Position numbers and translations under genes: made by a program
Notes under the pieces: model-generated
The model's database searches: none
The model's input: the letters and a program-made list of their open reading frames with translations, nothing else
What the model was told of the DNA's origin: nothing
Source: Tetmemena sp. SeJ-2015
Lineage: Eukaryota; Ciliophora; Spirotrichea; Sporadotrichida; Oxytrichidae
Direction of reading: 5' to 3'
Assembly: GCA_027382625.1 (NCBI GenBank)
Contig: JAJKFJ010020912.1
Coordinates: 1-64,000 of the forward strand
Length of the DNA: 64,000 nucleotides
Shown here: positions 10,730 through 23,245 of the stretch, one piece after another
Layout of the letters: every line of letters begins with the position of its first letter
Position numbering within the stretch: the stretch's first letter is position 1

Positions 10730-13700
10730 ATGTCAACTATGAGAGAGTTTCTGATAAATGACGCTAATGGGAACCACTCATAGACATTTTGCACAAACTA
10801 CATCAAAACCACCAAATAAACTTTTTAAGGCAATTTAATTCTGAAAATACTATTATTTTCATAAGTTTACAATGCTCTGAGCTTTTTGCCTCTTTCAATT
10901 TTGAATTAGTTTAAGAGATTTGCAAACATCTACTTTCTGATCATCTCAGTTCTGAGTTTCTTTTCAAGCATCAGTCCCTTCAGTCCTCTATCAACTTGCG
11001 CACCTTTCGCCTTCGTGGTCATGATATCAGTATTCAGAGAGGGTTTGGAAGACTTGGATAGGTACAAGTCTGATAAAGGTAAGGAAATGCTCCTTCATCC
11101 ATCATCATCATTATTTTCTACTCCTTATCTAATGATTGGTTGATAGAGATAAACAGAGTAAAAGTGAGAAAAGTTCAATAAGATGGCTCGACAAAAGAGA
11201 TCTACTCCTCTTAAGTTTAAGTAGGAGATCTGCTTTTAATCCCAGAAGATTTTATGTTTGTAGCTGATCTCATCCTCCTTGAAAGCTCAAGCGAAGGCTA
11301 GTGCTTTATTCAAACCTCATCTCTGGACGGAGAGAAAAACCTAAAGAAGCGTTTAAAGCCTAAGGATCTCACACTTCAGGTAGTTACTAAGGACTCTAAA
11401 AAGGTAGTGGCAATAAAGGAAGAGAATAGTGTTGATAATGAGAGCGGAAGAAGGCTTAAGAAAGGAAAGGGCAAATCTGAGGGTCCAGGAGAGAGTCAAC
11501 TCTAAAATGCAACAAATAGGAAGTTCCCCACTATTCTAAAAGCAAGATGCGAATGCGATTTACCGAATGCAGAACTGTATGAATTCAATGGAAATCTGAA
11601 GTATTAAAAGAAAAACTTCCCTCTAAGCGCCTAGTAGCTACTACTAAAGGGATCTATTCTTAAAAACACAGAGTGGATCATTGGATTCGTAGTCTATACT
11701 GGAAATGAATCTAAGTTGATGATGAATGCTAAAGAAGGAAGCTTCAAAATTTCTAAAGTTGAGAAGAAGATGAATCAGCTAGTCATTTTCATTCTACTGA
11801 TTTAAATTCTTCTCTGCCTCATAGTTAGCTTCTTCGGAATTAATTGGTATAGGAATGACAGCGGTGACTATTACTATCTGTAATTAACGGATGGCTTGTC
11901 AGTAGACTTTGTGGTTACTTTCTTTACCTATTTTCTACTGTTAAACACCCTCATCCCAATATCGCTAATTGTAACCATTGAGGTTGTAAAAGTGGTCCAA
12001 GCTTACTTCATTTCTTCAGATGCAGATCTATATTCAGTTGAAAGAGATCGCCCTGCTAAAGTTGCATCTGCAAGTTTAAATGAAGAGCTCGGATAGGTTG
12101 GATACATTTTTTCTGACAAAACAGGAACTCTGACAAGGAACATCATGGAGTTCAAGATTTGCCAAATTGGATATCAACTTTATGGAGAAGCTACACTTCT
12201 TGAGTATGACACAAAGCCTTTATAATAGAAAATTCTCAGAAAGAATTTGAAACAGGGAACTTAATATACATTCAAGAATAAGCAAATAGAGAGTGTTCTA
12301 TTCGGAGAGGATATAATTGAAGAGTCTTCAGTGGCATGCGATTTCAAAGTCAAATCTAAAAATAGAAAAATCACATTTAGGATATAGCATCAACAACTTC
12401 TTGTAATAGAGTTTCTTAAACTCCTAGCGGCAGCTCATTAATGCATGCCTGAGATAAAGAGGTCGGGTTAAAATGAAGAAATCTTCTACTAAGGGCCATC
12501 TCCAGATGAAGTCACCCTAGTGGAGTTTGCGTAGTAGCATGGTTTTGAATTTTACTTTGGCAACGATAATTTCTAAAAAATTAGAGTTTAGAAACCCTTA
12601 GAGAGGGGAGCAACTGGTAATGTTACAAAGTGGTAGCCTTAGAAAAATATTGAATTCTAAGTCTTTAGAAGAGTTGACTTTAACTCAGACAGAAAGAGAA
12701 TGAGTATTCTGGTAAGGGATCCTGAAGACGGTCACTTCAAGCTGTATGTCAAGGGTGCAGATTCAATAATCAAGGAGAGATTGGATAAATCATAGATCGA
12801 TGAAGATTTCATGGGTGAGATTGATGATTTTCTAACTAGGGCTTCAGTGAAAGGATTCAGAACTCTCTTAATGGCTATGAAGGTGCTTGATGAAGATGAG
12901 GTAAAAGAATTCTTAGAAGATTGTGCAAAGGCTGAGTAAAATCTGCTTACTAAAGATGCTTAGCTATAGAAAATCTATAATGAGTTTGAAAGAGACTTAG
13001 TTGTGGTAGGAGGTACATGTGTTGAAGATAGACTATAAGATAATGTTGCTGAGACTATTCGAGATCTGTAAAATGCTGGAATCAAGATATGGATGCTCAC
13101 TGGAGATAAACTTGAGACAGCTGAGAATATAGGTTACTCATGTAATCTCCTGAGAAGAAATATGCATGTAATAAAATGTAGTAATCTAGATGACGTGAAA
13201 AGAGAATTCCTCATAAATATTTCATCACTTTAAATTCAATCAAGAAAGGGCAGATGTTAATGAATAAATGATGCGAGATCAAAGAGAGAGAGGCATTTTA
13301 GTAGAAGCAGGTGCCTTAAAATATATACTTGAGGATGATTCTTTTACAATAAAAAGGTACTTTCTTAAGATAGCAAAGACTTGTGAAGCCGTGATCTGCT
13401 GTAGAGTTTCTCCAGCATAAAAAGCTGATGTTGTTCATTTAATCAAAGAAGATGATAAAAAGACTGTTACTTTGGCTATAGGTGATGGTGCTAATGACGT
13501 TTCTATGATTTTAGAAGGCTCATATAGGAGTTGGTCTCTACGGTAATGAAGGAATGAGAGCGGTTTAATCTGGAGACTATGCGCTTGGAGAGTTTTAGTA
13601 TCTTTGGAGACTAATTCTAGTCCATGGAAGATGGGCTTATCTCAGAAACTGTGACTTGATTTTATATTTCTTTTACAAGAATATAGTGTTTACTCTCCCT

Positions 13701-15254
13701 AAGTTTACTACGCTTTTGTAGCGGCTTCTCAGGACAGACAATCTACGATGACTACTACATTACTTTCTATAATTTGCTTTTTACATCTTTGCCTTTGGTA
13801 ACGAGAGCTCTATTTGACCAGGACATAAATTTGGTTAAAGATGGCTAAATTTATAAGAAATACATACCTTGGCTCTACTATATTGGACAAAGATCAGTTA
13901 TTTTTAACACTTGAAAGTTTCTAGGATGGCTTTTGCTAGGTTTAGTTCACTCAATTGTTGTCTTCGTGCCTGTTATCTTGATTTTTGAGAATTCCATCAT
14001 GTCTTCAAGCGGCTATGGAAGCGACATGTGGGTGATGTCTGTCTCTTCCTTCACTGCAGTAATTTTCATCGTAAACTTGAAGTTAATGGTGACAAGCAGA
14101 TACTTCACCTGGATAAACTTGGTGAGCATTTTTTTCTTCTCCATTGGACTCTTATTTAATCTACGTCTGGGTTACAAATTACATCAGCATTTCAAAAACC
14201 TACGCCTCTATCCCAAACACTTTCGCTTCTCCTTTGTTCTATTTGACAGTTCTGGTTTGCAGCTTCTTCTGCTACGCAATAGATCTTTTCATTGAGGGTT
14301 GGAAATTCGAGTTTGAAACAAACCCAACTGACTTCTTGAGGAAGGTTATTCACAGAGGGAAAGATATTCACAAGTACTTGCAGGAGTTCACTCGTCTGTA
14401 TATCGGAATAAAGGCTCAATATGTAGATGTAGACATCGAAAGGGAAGTAAAGATTGAGGAGAAGAGAGATCTCAGGGTCAATAAATATGGCCCTAACAAA
14501 TTTAAAGACATAAAAAAGAAAGAACCCAAGAAGCAGATCAAGAATGAGATAGAACTTGAATTCCTAGATTAGGACGAAAAAGACAGATACATCAACAGCA
14601 AGTATAATAAATCTTCCTCTGATGAGGATGATGAGAATAGCTTTCATTACTTTCATTAATTTTTGTGAGAGTGAGGGTAGTCCCAACACTTCTCAAACAC
14701 TCGGAGCTTCAAAAAGAAGCAAAAAGAAGAAATATTAAGTGCCTCTGGTGATTATTGATGAGAAGGAAGAGCAAAGATAGCGAAATAAGTTCAAGGAGTA
14801 TAAAGAAACAGCAGAGAAGATGAAGACATACAAGGAAAACAAGATAGATAATACTTATTATAGAATATAGAAACCAGAGAGAACTTACAAACCAGCTTCC
14901 ATTATGAGTGATACTTTATTTAGCTCAAATAATCTCAAGAAGAATGAGAATCAAGACAAGTTCTAGACTTCAATCAAGAAAAAGTCCGGACCGAGTGGAG
15001 ACTCAGCATCTAATTAGCTTACATATGGCGAGAGATTCAAGTAACAAAGAATGCATCTTCATAAGGAATCTGCGTTTACAAATTACACAATGAAAGAGAG
15101 TAGTCTCTCATCTATAGATCCTAAAAGCATTACCATATCTTTTGAAGAGAGTAAATAGTCAATTCAAATGACATCAAACTAGAAGTAGCAACCAAAGAGC
15201 GCTTCTAAATTCTAAATAGATGAAAGTTTAGGTATGGTCAAACCTAAAAAGTGA
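10730..15254 (+). CDS. P4-type ATPase (phospholipid flippase)
   Basis: ATG 10730, TGA 15252-15254. Motifs in order: [20 protein letters not shown] entering TM1, actuator loop with [13 protein letters not shown], the phosphorylation site [10 protein letters not shown] at about 12.1 kb, nucleotide-binding [75 protein letters not shown], then TM8-10 and a ~250-residue charged cytosolic tail ending MVKPKK. P4-ATPases move phospholipids to the cytosolic leaflet at Golgi, endosome or plasma membrane. One GT-AG intron (11079-11146); IESs with pointers TTTA and TGAGA. Oddities: DGEK where the family has DGET, an in-frame TGA at 13912-13914 where Trp is expected, and several single-base frame breaks (about 13,240; 13,517; 13,705-13,722; 14,130). 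Those at G or T runs look like sequence errors, but decay cannot be excluded. Confidence 0.92.
10824..10869. other. IES in P4-ATPase, pointer TTTA
   Basis: TTTA at 10824-10827 and 10866-10869; excision joins IKTTKQTF to [15 protein letters not shown], matching the start of TM1 in the family. Confidence 0.75.
14632..14670. other. IES in P4-ATPase tail, pointer TGAGA
   Basis: TGAGA at 14632-14636 and 14666-14670. Excision joins SSSDEDDE to [12 protein letters not shown] and avoids a TGA. Confidence 0.8.
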
Positions 15255-15398
15255 ATATAAAGGTATTTAATTTTTCTCATATAATCTCACTTTCTTTATT
15301 TCGTTTGAAAAAAACTTGAAAAATATTTAAAACTTAATCTTAAATTATCAGCAGATATTTTGAGTATAATCCTATTTTGCTCTTTATATCATATCAGA

Positions 15399-16451
15399 TC
15401 AATGGAAAGCTTCTCCAACGGTAGTGAGGCAGTTTGGTCTGAGAGCTCCTCTATCATTTATTACACTCATAGGTTTGTGGCCTTGATAGCCGGGGATTCT
15501 AACTTAGTAGTTCTCGACAATGTTTTATTTAATTATTGTTTAGCGAGGTGCCTCTCCTAATCCTTAAATAACTGCAGTCGGGTTCAAGTCGGTCTTTGGC
15601 AAATATCCATTGTAGCCTGGAATGTGTGCTGTAGTTTTCGTGGTTCCAATTCTAAAGGGAGATATTAAAGGAGTGAGATACTTACGTAAGTTCGTGAAGC
15701 TCTGTAGACATCTTTTCATGGTCCTGATTGAGTTTCTGTCTAGGGTTATGACCATAAGTGCCAAGTGATTTCATGTACTCAGTTTAGAAGTAGCTTCTCT
15801 TTGAAGTGTAAGCCTGTCTTGGAAGACTCCAGTCTGGCCTTTGAGCTCTGAAGGCTGGCTGGTTAGTAGTAGATTCATTTACACCTTGGTAAGAAGTCTT
15901 CCAGTGAGAAGTCATAGCATTTGAAGTCTAGGACATATTTGAAGCAGTTTTCCCCATTGCATTAGTTGCTTGTCCAAAACCAACAGCACTCTTTCCTGCC
16001 TGTGAAAGTGCACTCTCTCCCTATGCTCCTCCATCTTGCATAGTCTTTCTCATCTGCTCAAATCTTCCAACTCTTGTGTGGTTAAACAAATCAGGATTAT
16101 GAGCGTATTCATAGTTGACTATAGACGGTATAAGTTTAATTTCTTCTTAGCTTACTCATGGTGTTTGCGTTTTTATTTGGGACTTGGTAATCTCCAACTT
16201 TCACAGTTTGAGCGACGTTTTAATTATAGACTGAGTTGAATCTGCCATAGTTGGCGAGAGAAACTTCTCCATCGGGCTTCTCAGTAGTTGCTTTAGCATA
16301 ATAGTCTCTCTCCAAGGTTTTTTGTCCTGGTTTCAAATGGGAGTATGGCTTGTCACTAAATGCAAAATGAGAAAGAGAAAGAGAAATGAGAATGAGTTGT
16401 AGCTTACCCATAGGACTTGAAACCACCATAACCCACTACTGAAGGAATCAT
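15399..16451 (-). CDS. FAM166/CIMIP2-like ciliary microtubule inner protein (putative)
   Basis: ATG 16451-16449, TGA 15401-15399. Three GT-AG introns (16356-16407, 16119-16155, 15652-15685) give a continuous protein of about 280 residues; no IES is needed. It begins MIPSVVGYGGFKSYGDKPYS and carries two repeats of the type HIPGYNGYLPK and RIPGYQGHKP. The IPGY.G..P signature, with short aromatic/glycine motifs between, is typical of microtubule inner proteins such as FAM166/CIMIP2. A structural role on the lumen of axonemal doublets is inferred from this motif and would suit a heavily ciliated cell. No catalytic domain is present. Family placement rests on the motif alone. Confidence 0.6.
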
Positions 16452-16607
16452 TTTTATTTCTTAATAAACAATTATAGCAATTTAAATTACACTCTCATGA
16501 TTTAAGCTTAAAGAACTCTACTTACTTGAACTGGATTAGATATAATTAAAAAAGCCGATTATAATTAACGCTTGACAGGACTGAAAAGAGGTTGCAAGTA
16601 CAATTAA

Positions 16608-19248
16608 ATGAGCAGCAGTTTAGTAGATGTGCCTAGGTAGCATTCAGCATCAGCCTAGGAACTTTTAGGAAGCGGGTCGTAAACATCTGAAATGATGCAT
16701 GTCAACAGAGAGAAACTCAAGAAAATAATTAGGTAGTCGGGTGGAGATCAGTCTCAAGCATTCTTTAGCAAGAGAAATCCAAGTTCTCTCAGAATAATAA
16801 TTAGTTCAATTAATCTATATGTATTACTTTCTCTGAATCAGCTTACCTCATCCACACCAACTTAACACAATTTCTTTATGCTTAACTTAATCAAGTCAGA
16901 TACCTTTTAGAAAGAACATGGATCGAGATCTTAAATCCAGCATCACTGAGAGTAGAAGCGTAAAGAACTTGCTTAGTAAAACTAAAAGATTAGTATTCTC
17001 ATGAACAATACCAAATATAAGGACTCAAAGATCAAATATGAACTTCTCTATTTATTCTCTTTTAAGTTCTTGCCTATTACTAACTAATCTATTCTACAGC
17101 AAGACAATAATCCTTACTCTAATAATCTTCAAGCTATAGACGCCACCACTACTTCGAAGAATTCAAGTTTACAATACCTCCAACCAAATATGAACCCAAC
17201 GATGCAGCTGCAGCCTAACTATTCTTTTATTTATCCTATTACGGAAACATTAATGGCTAAAATTCACAGTCGATGATCTAAACACCAAACTCCCCTTAAT
17301 TCTTCTAATATGGTATGCCTTCAATATCCCTTATAAATCAGAGTCCCTTATCAATGGGTCATACTTACTTCACTTCCCAATCCTAAAATAATTTACAATC
17401 TACTCTCTCTTCTAAGTTGTCCAGTAGATAAGCAGAAATCAACTAGCTTAAAGCCAAAATAGCTTAGTTGACTAAGGAAAATTCAGAACTGAAGAGCTAC
17501 TACGACTCAGTCAGTGAGTTTAAATATGCGATGCAAGATTTTCAGGAGAATTAAGCTTAGAATAATGTTGATTAGAGGAGGCTGCTACTTCTGAAATCGC
17601 AGGTGCTAAGTCTCTAGAGACAAAATTAAGTGTACAAGGAGACTCTGCACTCACAAGATAAGCTAGTGGCTGAGTGTTAAAGAGTGATTAAGTGGATACA
17701 AGGAATCATGGAGAGAGGCTCAAGTTTATAAATTGCCCAAGGGGATGTAGAAGAGATCTAATGGAGCTGAGATAGAGCATAGGGGATAATGGAGGAGATG
17801 GCTTCATAGCAAGGATGAAGCAAAATCAAGTATTCTATCTTAGAATAAGAGGAAGCGAATGAATAGGCACTTAGAAATATCTTTAAGGAATTCCATCTCA
17901 AGTAAGATTAAGTCAGGTACTGACTAATTTAATCCATTTAGGAATAAAATTGAAAAACTCAGACAGTAACTCATTTAGACTCAGTAATTATCTAGGAAAG
18001 CGCATTCAACTATGGTCTTCTAAAACAACGAATTTGTCAAGGAGGAAAAGAAAAATGGAGAGTAGAAATAAGCAGAATCATCACCTAAAAGAGCCTCAGT
18101 TAGACAAAAAGCGCCTAACTAAAGCATGAAAAAAGAAATTGAGGCTTATAATAAGATAAACATAAAATTGGATCAAGAATCTATAATGATTGTAAGATAT
18201 TTTTGCTCTTATTTTAATAGGCAGAGGATAAATTGTCGCAGCTTGCCAAAAAACTTCTGCATCTAAATGGGAAAATATACCTCTAAAAGCAAGTTCCCTC
18301 AACTGAAGATTTTACTGAGATATGCCATCACCTAAGAGAGGGGATCGATAAACTGCTTACTTTAGGAATTACTCCCTTCTACCAGTCAGGGTTTGAGTTA
18401 GCGGATTTCTAACCTGATAAATACTACATCAATTATATAAACAACTGCGCAGATCAGTGGATTCAATATCTTCGAAAAAGGGTTGGAGGTGAGAGGTTTA
18501 TTAAGAAGGACAAATACATAACTCAAGATAAATTATCTAATTCTTGACATTTTTTATTAAAGAGCTTTAGGTATTTAATAAGTTCGAGGTGAGTAAGCTC
18601 TTCACTTTCATCTACCTGGCCAAGGAATCAAATTAAAGGAAGAAGGATCTGACTACACTTATACTTAACTTGCAAAGGGTTGAGAGGAGATATGAAACTG
18701 CTCTTCAACTTTTATCTCAATAAAATGATATACTACAGAGGATATGCGAGCAGCTAAATCTACACATGGAAAAACTTACATAATTTAATGCCAATTAGCA
18801 CAGCTTCTATGAAAAGATACTAAGTAAATATTATAAATTTTATAATGATTTTTTACTGTTCTAAAACATTTACTCGCCATTTTTGGAATTGAAAAAGCTG
18901 AGTGAGAAAATAGACAATTCAGAAAAGGAGAGGAAGGACTTGCTTATTTTCTACTCTAAATTCCAAAGCTTCTAAGATACCATAGATGAGGGATTCTCTC
19001 ACTTTATAAAAGTGGAGGAGACTGAAATTAAGTTGAATAATCGATTGATTGAGCTCGTGGAGCTATACCATAGGAACTTACAAAGACTAAAAGATAACAT
19101 GAATGATTGGCAAACTATTATCAATGAGAGAGATGTACAGTAGAATGAACAGAGAGAGGAAGTGGAGGCAGAAGTCGAGAGGATGTATGAGAGATAAAAA
19201 ATTAATCAAGCTCACTTGCTTCTTAACTAGAATGAACCAATCATTTGA
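16608..19248 (+). CDS. Asn/Gln-rich coiled-coil protein, unknown function
   Basis: ATG 16608 (MSSSLVDVPRQHSASAQEL), TGA 19246-19248. Residues to about 17.4 kb are Ser/Asn/Gln-rich; from SSRQAEINQLKAKIAQLTKEN onwards the protein is mainly coiled coil (EIEAYNKINIKLDQES, QRVERRYETALQLLSQQN, EEVEAEVERMYERQKI). A clean GT-AG intron lies at 18192-18220. Frame changes at about 16.8-17.1, 17.24, 17.77-17.93 and 18.55 kb mark further introns or IESs that I did not resolve. No domain recognised; a structural cytoskeletal role would be typical but is only a guess. Confidence 0.6.
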
Positions 19249-19353
19249 TATAATATGATGATATTTAAGAAGCAGAAAATTTTAAAGAATATCCTAAAAT
19301 ATAATCATGATAGAAAGATTAATTTCTTCATTAATCAGAGAAGAATCATTTGA
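19239..19353. other. IES at gene end whose 10-bp pointer contains the stop codon
   Basis: AATCATTTGA occurs at 19239-19248 and 19344-19353, flanking about 95 bp of AT-rich DNA. The TGA stop of the coiled-coil gene is the last three bases of the pointer, so the stop is kept whichever copy is retained. Confidence 0.6.
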
Positions 19354-19470
19354 GAAAGGAAATGAATAAAAATAAATTTTGATTCTTTGAATTTTTGAAA
19401 TTGTTCTTCAAAATATTTATCTTTTCTATTATAATTATTGAATTTATCCTTAAAGTATAATTAATACTCG

Positions 19471-22400
19471 TCACTCCTTATAATATATGTTAGTTTCGTT
19501 CTTGTTTAAATCGAACACTACTCCACCTTTCTTTAGAGCCTTCCCTGCTTCAGCTTGAGCAGCACTCATCTCCTCAGCCAAGTTTATTTTAGAGTCAACT
19601 GGATGCTTGTGGTAACTCTAGTGAATTTTGCTCAATCTCCTCTTTTACTCCACAAGTTTATCTATAACTTGCAGATCGTACTCAATGCTTTCAAATTCAG
19701 GTTTGATGTCAAAGTGCATCAGTTGCTTAAATCGCTGTTTCATGTTTGGTCTCTGCTCTTTCTTCTGTTGTTTGTGTAATCAGAATGGATATTTAATTAC
19801 CTTGAAGTTTAGAAGTGCCCTAATTGCGTTTATACTTTGAATCCATATTTAAGTCAAACTCTTTCTGAGAATGTCTGCTTTGAGGAGCCTCTTCCTATTA
19901 CTGTACTTAACTGGTCAGTTGGTGTTGTATTTAATTAAGATTTCTGTTGCTGTTAGATCTTTCTGAAATCTTTTACAAATTGTTGGGTAGTTTTTAGATT
20001 TCTATTTTCTCGAGAGTTGGCTGTCTTTTGTCCAGAGAAGCGGCAGAGAGAGTATTTTGATTTCTCTCTGTTTTCATCTTTCTATCTATTCTTTAAACTT
20101 GCGACCGATTTCTCCTTCCCTCATCTACTTCCACTCTTTTTTAGTTAATTCTCTTGTTTTAAATGAGCGGCTGGATATCCTCTTCTCTCCAAACCTTAAG
20201 AGATATTTTACTGGGAGAGTCTTAGAGCTGGGAGGAGAAAGTAAGTTCATCAATATTTTATTATCCCTTTTCTATCCCACTCCTTTTTTGCTAGAGCCTG
20301 GTGGTAACTTCTGCCCCTCCATTTTAGTAGGTAGAAGCTGGTAGATCAAGTAAGCCTTCGTTGTGTCTCTGAATTAGTATGAGCTTGTTGTAAATTTTCT
20401 TGTTTTGCAGTTCTGCCTCTATATTTAGAGTGCTACTCTTTGAAGATTTGGTGATGCTACTACCGCCTTTGTAAAAGTCCTCCTTTGTTATCATAGGCAA
20501 AAATAATGCGTTTTTAAAATCATTTGCTTTTTGGGAATCTTTCCAGTCAACAACGACTTTTATTAAGACAATTCTAATCTTTTTTTATAGCTAGGTGAGT
20601 CAGAAGCAGTAGTCCCAACTTGAGTACTTGACTTTGCGCTCCCTATTATAGCAGGCAGCTTGGTTCTGTAATCCTAAACTGCTCTTGGAATACTCTTAGC
20701 TTGGAATTTATTACTACTATGTGGCACTTAGTAGTTAAGATCAGAATTTAGCCCTTGTGAAGTTAGATTTAGAGCGCTCTCAGTTCCTATGATCGTCATA
20801 ACTCCTCCACTGTCAATTTTCCTGCCAGTTTGTGAGGAGTTCTTGTAAGTTTCAGTTGCCACGGCTGTGTTGTTAGACAGTTAACTTTTCTGCTGTTTTC
20901 TGTGGTTTCCTCTTTAGCTTTTAATGTTTAAGACAATCTGGTGATGATGCTCAGCATTTTCATCCAAATTATTTTGTATCTAAGTGTTGAGGGAGTACTC
21001 GCTGGGGAAGTTGTAGTATTGATTATTAGCTATCTAAGATTAATTATGGTCGCTATTTTGAACAAAGGACTCTATTTTAACAATTTGAGGCTGATTTAGT
21101 CCAATAATATTTTAGTTATTGGCCAATGAAGATGCATTTTATTGCTAAGATCCAGAAGCCAGTATTGCATAATCTTAATGCTTCTGTGGCATGGCAACTG
21201 AGTGGTAATTAAATCGAAAAATATAGGCCTATTAAATTGTTGCCTTGATTAAGATTTTCATTCATGTTCTGATAGGCATTCCTACTGATTTGTGATTCAA
21301 TCAACGGCAAACTATTTTACTACTATCTCTCAATCCCCTCATTCCTTCTCTCATGCTTAATTATGAGCGCCTCTGCACTCTGTAAAGACGCATACTTGTC
21401 AAACTAACTGGTGGTAAAGTCCTTCATCTTCCATCTTGAGTACTTCTCAATTAGTGTATTGTTCTTCTAACTGACTTTGTTGTAAATTTCATTACTAAGG
21501 AACTTCCTCAGCTCCTCCAGGTCCTTAAAATTCTTGGTAGGGTTCTTGAGTTTCTTCTTGAGCCTTCGTTTTTCCTTTTCAAGTGCTTTTTGAGATTTAT
21601 CGCTTGGGTGATGGCTGTAATTAATAGAACTCTGAGAGACAATTGACTGTAACTGATGGACGGTGTTTCTGCTGCTCTGCTGCTGAGATGAGAGCCCGCC
21701 ACCTCCTACTAGTATGCTGGGCACGATGCTTATATAGTATTTAGAACGAGATATGGTCAAGATCTTGTCAGAACCTAAGATGACTTACTCTATCTTGGGT
21801 TTGCTGACATACAATTAATAAAATACACTTCTAGATTTAGATTTTAAAATTAGAGCTTGCAAATTTTTATTTTGCAAGAAGCCCAAGCCTATGACTTAGG
21901 AGAAAGCCATGAAGATTCTGAAAGGGCACAAGTTTAGATTTGGACTGGAGGGATTCGAGCAGTATTCGCAGGAGTCTAGGAAAATTGCAGAGAGAATTCT
22001 TAAGAGAAGTGAAGTGGGACCTACAAAAGGGGACTGACAAACAGGGTTTTTTCAATTTAGACCCTTTCAGGAAATTTTAAAAAAATTTGATTATTTATTC
22101 GCCTTTCTAAATTGTATTTTTTTACCAGCATAGAAAGTTTTAAAATAACCCCGGAGGTTGAAGTGGATTTATAAGTTCCAAGCTTTTAAAATATTTTTCT
22201 TTCTTTTTGTATGAGGCAACTTTTTTAAAGAAAAAGGGACCTAGTTGAATATGGAAATATATTAGCTATATCATTTGCTGACATACGGCAGCATACATAT
22301 CCACAACTTCTCTTCATTTTTATTTTTTCAAGTTACTTATTTGAGGGTGACAGTTTCTTCGGATCAGTCGACTGCTTCTTCAGTCTGCTTGAGGAAATGG

Positions 22401-22706
22401 ATTTAATAGTTTTCTTGGACAGCTAAGGTGCCAGCCGCTCAATTTGCTTCTCTGATTCCTGAATTATCTCAATAAGTCCAAGAATTTTTTAAGAATCCGT
22501 GGGGACGCTATTCAAGGGGATGATGCTAGACAGTCGAGAGAGGTTTTACTAATTGTAGAGATTTGCCCTTGGAGGAGCCCTTAAAGTATTTGACTTATTC
22601 CTATTCGCACTTTCTTAATTGCTATTTCTTTCACCAGCAGCTAGAAAGAGCTCCTCTTTTGAGCTCTGAGGTAAATATCCATCTTTCTTCTCTGGGGATT
22701 GAAGTG
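19471..22706 (-). CDS. Ser/Asn/Gln-rich protein, unknown function; germline locus rearranged
   Basis: TGA at 19473-19471; the upstream end near 22706 is uncertain. Clear coding blocks on the minus strand: GYLPQSSKEELFLAAGERN to KKLSPSNKQ (22.68-22.33 kb); VSKPKIEQVILGSDKILT and a basic segment EKEKRRLKKKLKNPTKNF (21.8-21.2 kb); a long Asn/Ser-rich block (21.2-20.55 kb); and a basic C-terminus ending NKNETNIYYKE. The stretch 20.55-19.85 kb was not resolved. The first two blocks share a 13-bp repeat (21800-21812 and 22274-22286), which would delete 474 bp as an IES; that IES contains a plus-strand coding fragment. No domain recognised. Confidence 0.55.
21800..22286. other. Candidate 474-bp IES with 13-bp pointer
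   Basis: TTTGCTGACATAC is present at 21800-21812 and 22274-22286, in the same orientation. Joining there brings the upstream minus-strand MDS to VSKPKIEQVILG. A small frame offset just upstream is unexplained, so the exact MDS border is not certain. Confidence 0.55.
21838..22037 (+). CDS. Plus-strand coding fragment inside the candidate IES
   Basis: Open plus-strand reading ending at TGA 22035-22037 with normal protein composition (KPKPMTQEKAMKILKGHKF, then FGLEGFEQYSQESRKIAERI). TTGCAA occurs twice (about 21860 and 21875) and would act as a pointer joining KIRAC to KKPKPM. It lies opposite to the surrounding minus-strand gene. It may be a stray MDS of another gene or an inverted MDS; its partners are not visible here. 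Confidence 0.45.
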
Positions 22707-23245
22707 GGATAAAATAAATTATAAAATAAATTATTTTGGATATTATAGGGTTCCATGTTGCTCTCTTAATTAATTTTTACTGTTATTGTATGAGGACAAA
22801 CTTTTTTAATGAAATTAAGGCAGTAGTTGTAATCTTTTATAATTTCATCATTCTAAGGGAACAAATAAGCCTGTGCACTTATAATTAACAGGCTCAAATT
22901 AAAATAATCAATGATAATCTGCAATTCCAAGCTTATTTTGCTCTCATTCCATCAATTGAGAGAAAAATCTAGCAAATTAAACAATAATTTTACCTTTTAA
23001 AATCAAATGATGTATGAATGCTCATAAATGAGTTATATATCTCTTAATTGAAAATATTGATGCTTCTTCTAATGAAATTTCTGGAAGAGAAAATTATATG
23101 ATAGAATTGAGGAGGATAATAAGTGGTATCTTAATGAGTTTAGATTTAGCTGGTTGCTGATGAATTATAATAAATCTTTGCTAATACTACGAGTATTCTT
23201 AAATCATAACAACAAACAAACTCACAAACCACAAATCTTACTCAC
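22707..23245. other. AT-rich divergent intergenic region
   Basis: Lies between the start of the minus-strand gene and the ATG of the MA3 gene. Its left part (to about 22815) resembles 22095-22260 (see findings); otherwise no coding or RNA signal is seen. Promoters for both genes probably lie here. Confidence 0.4.
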
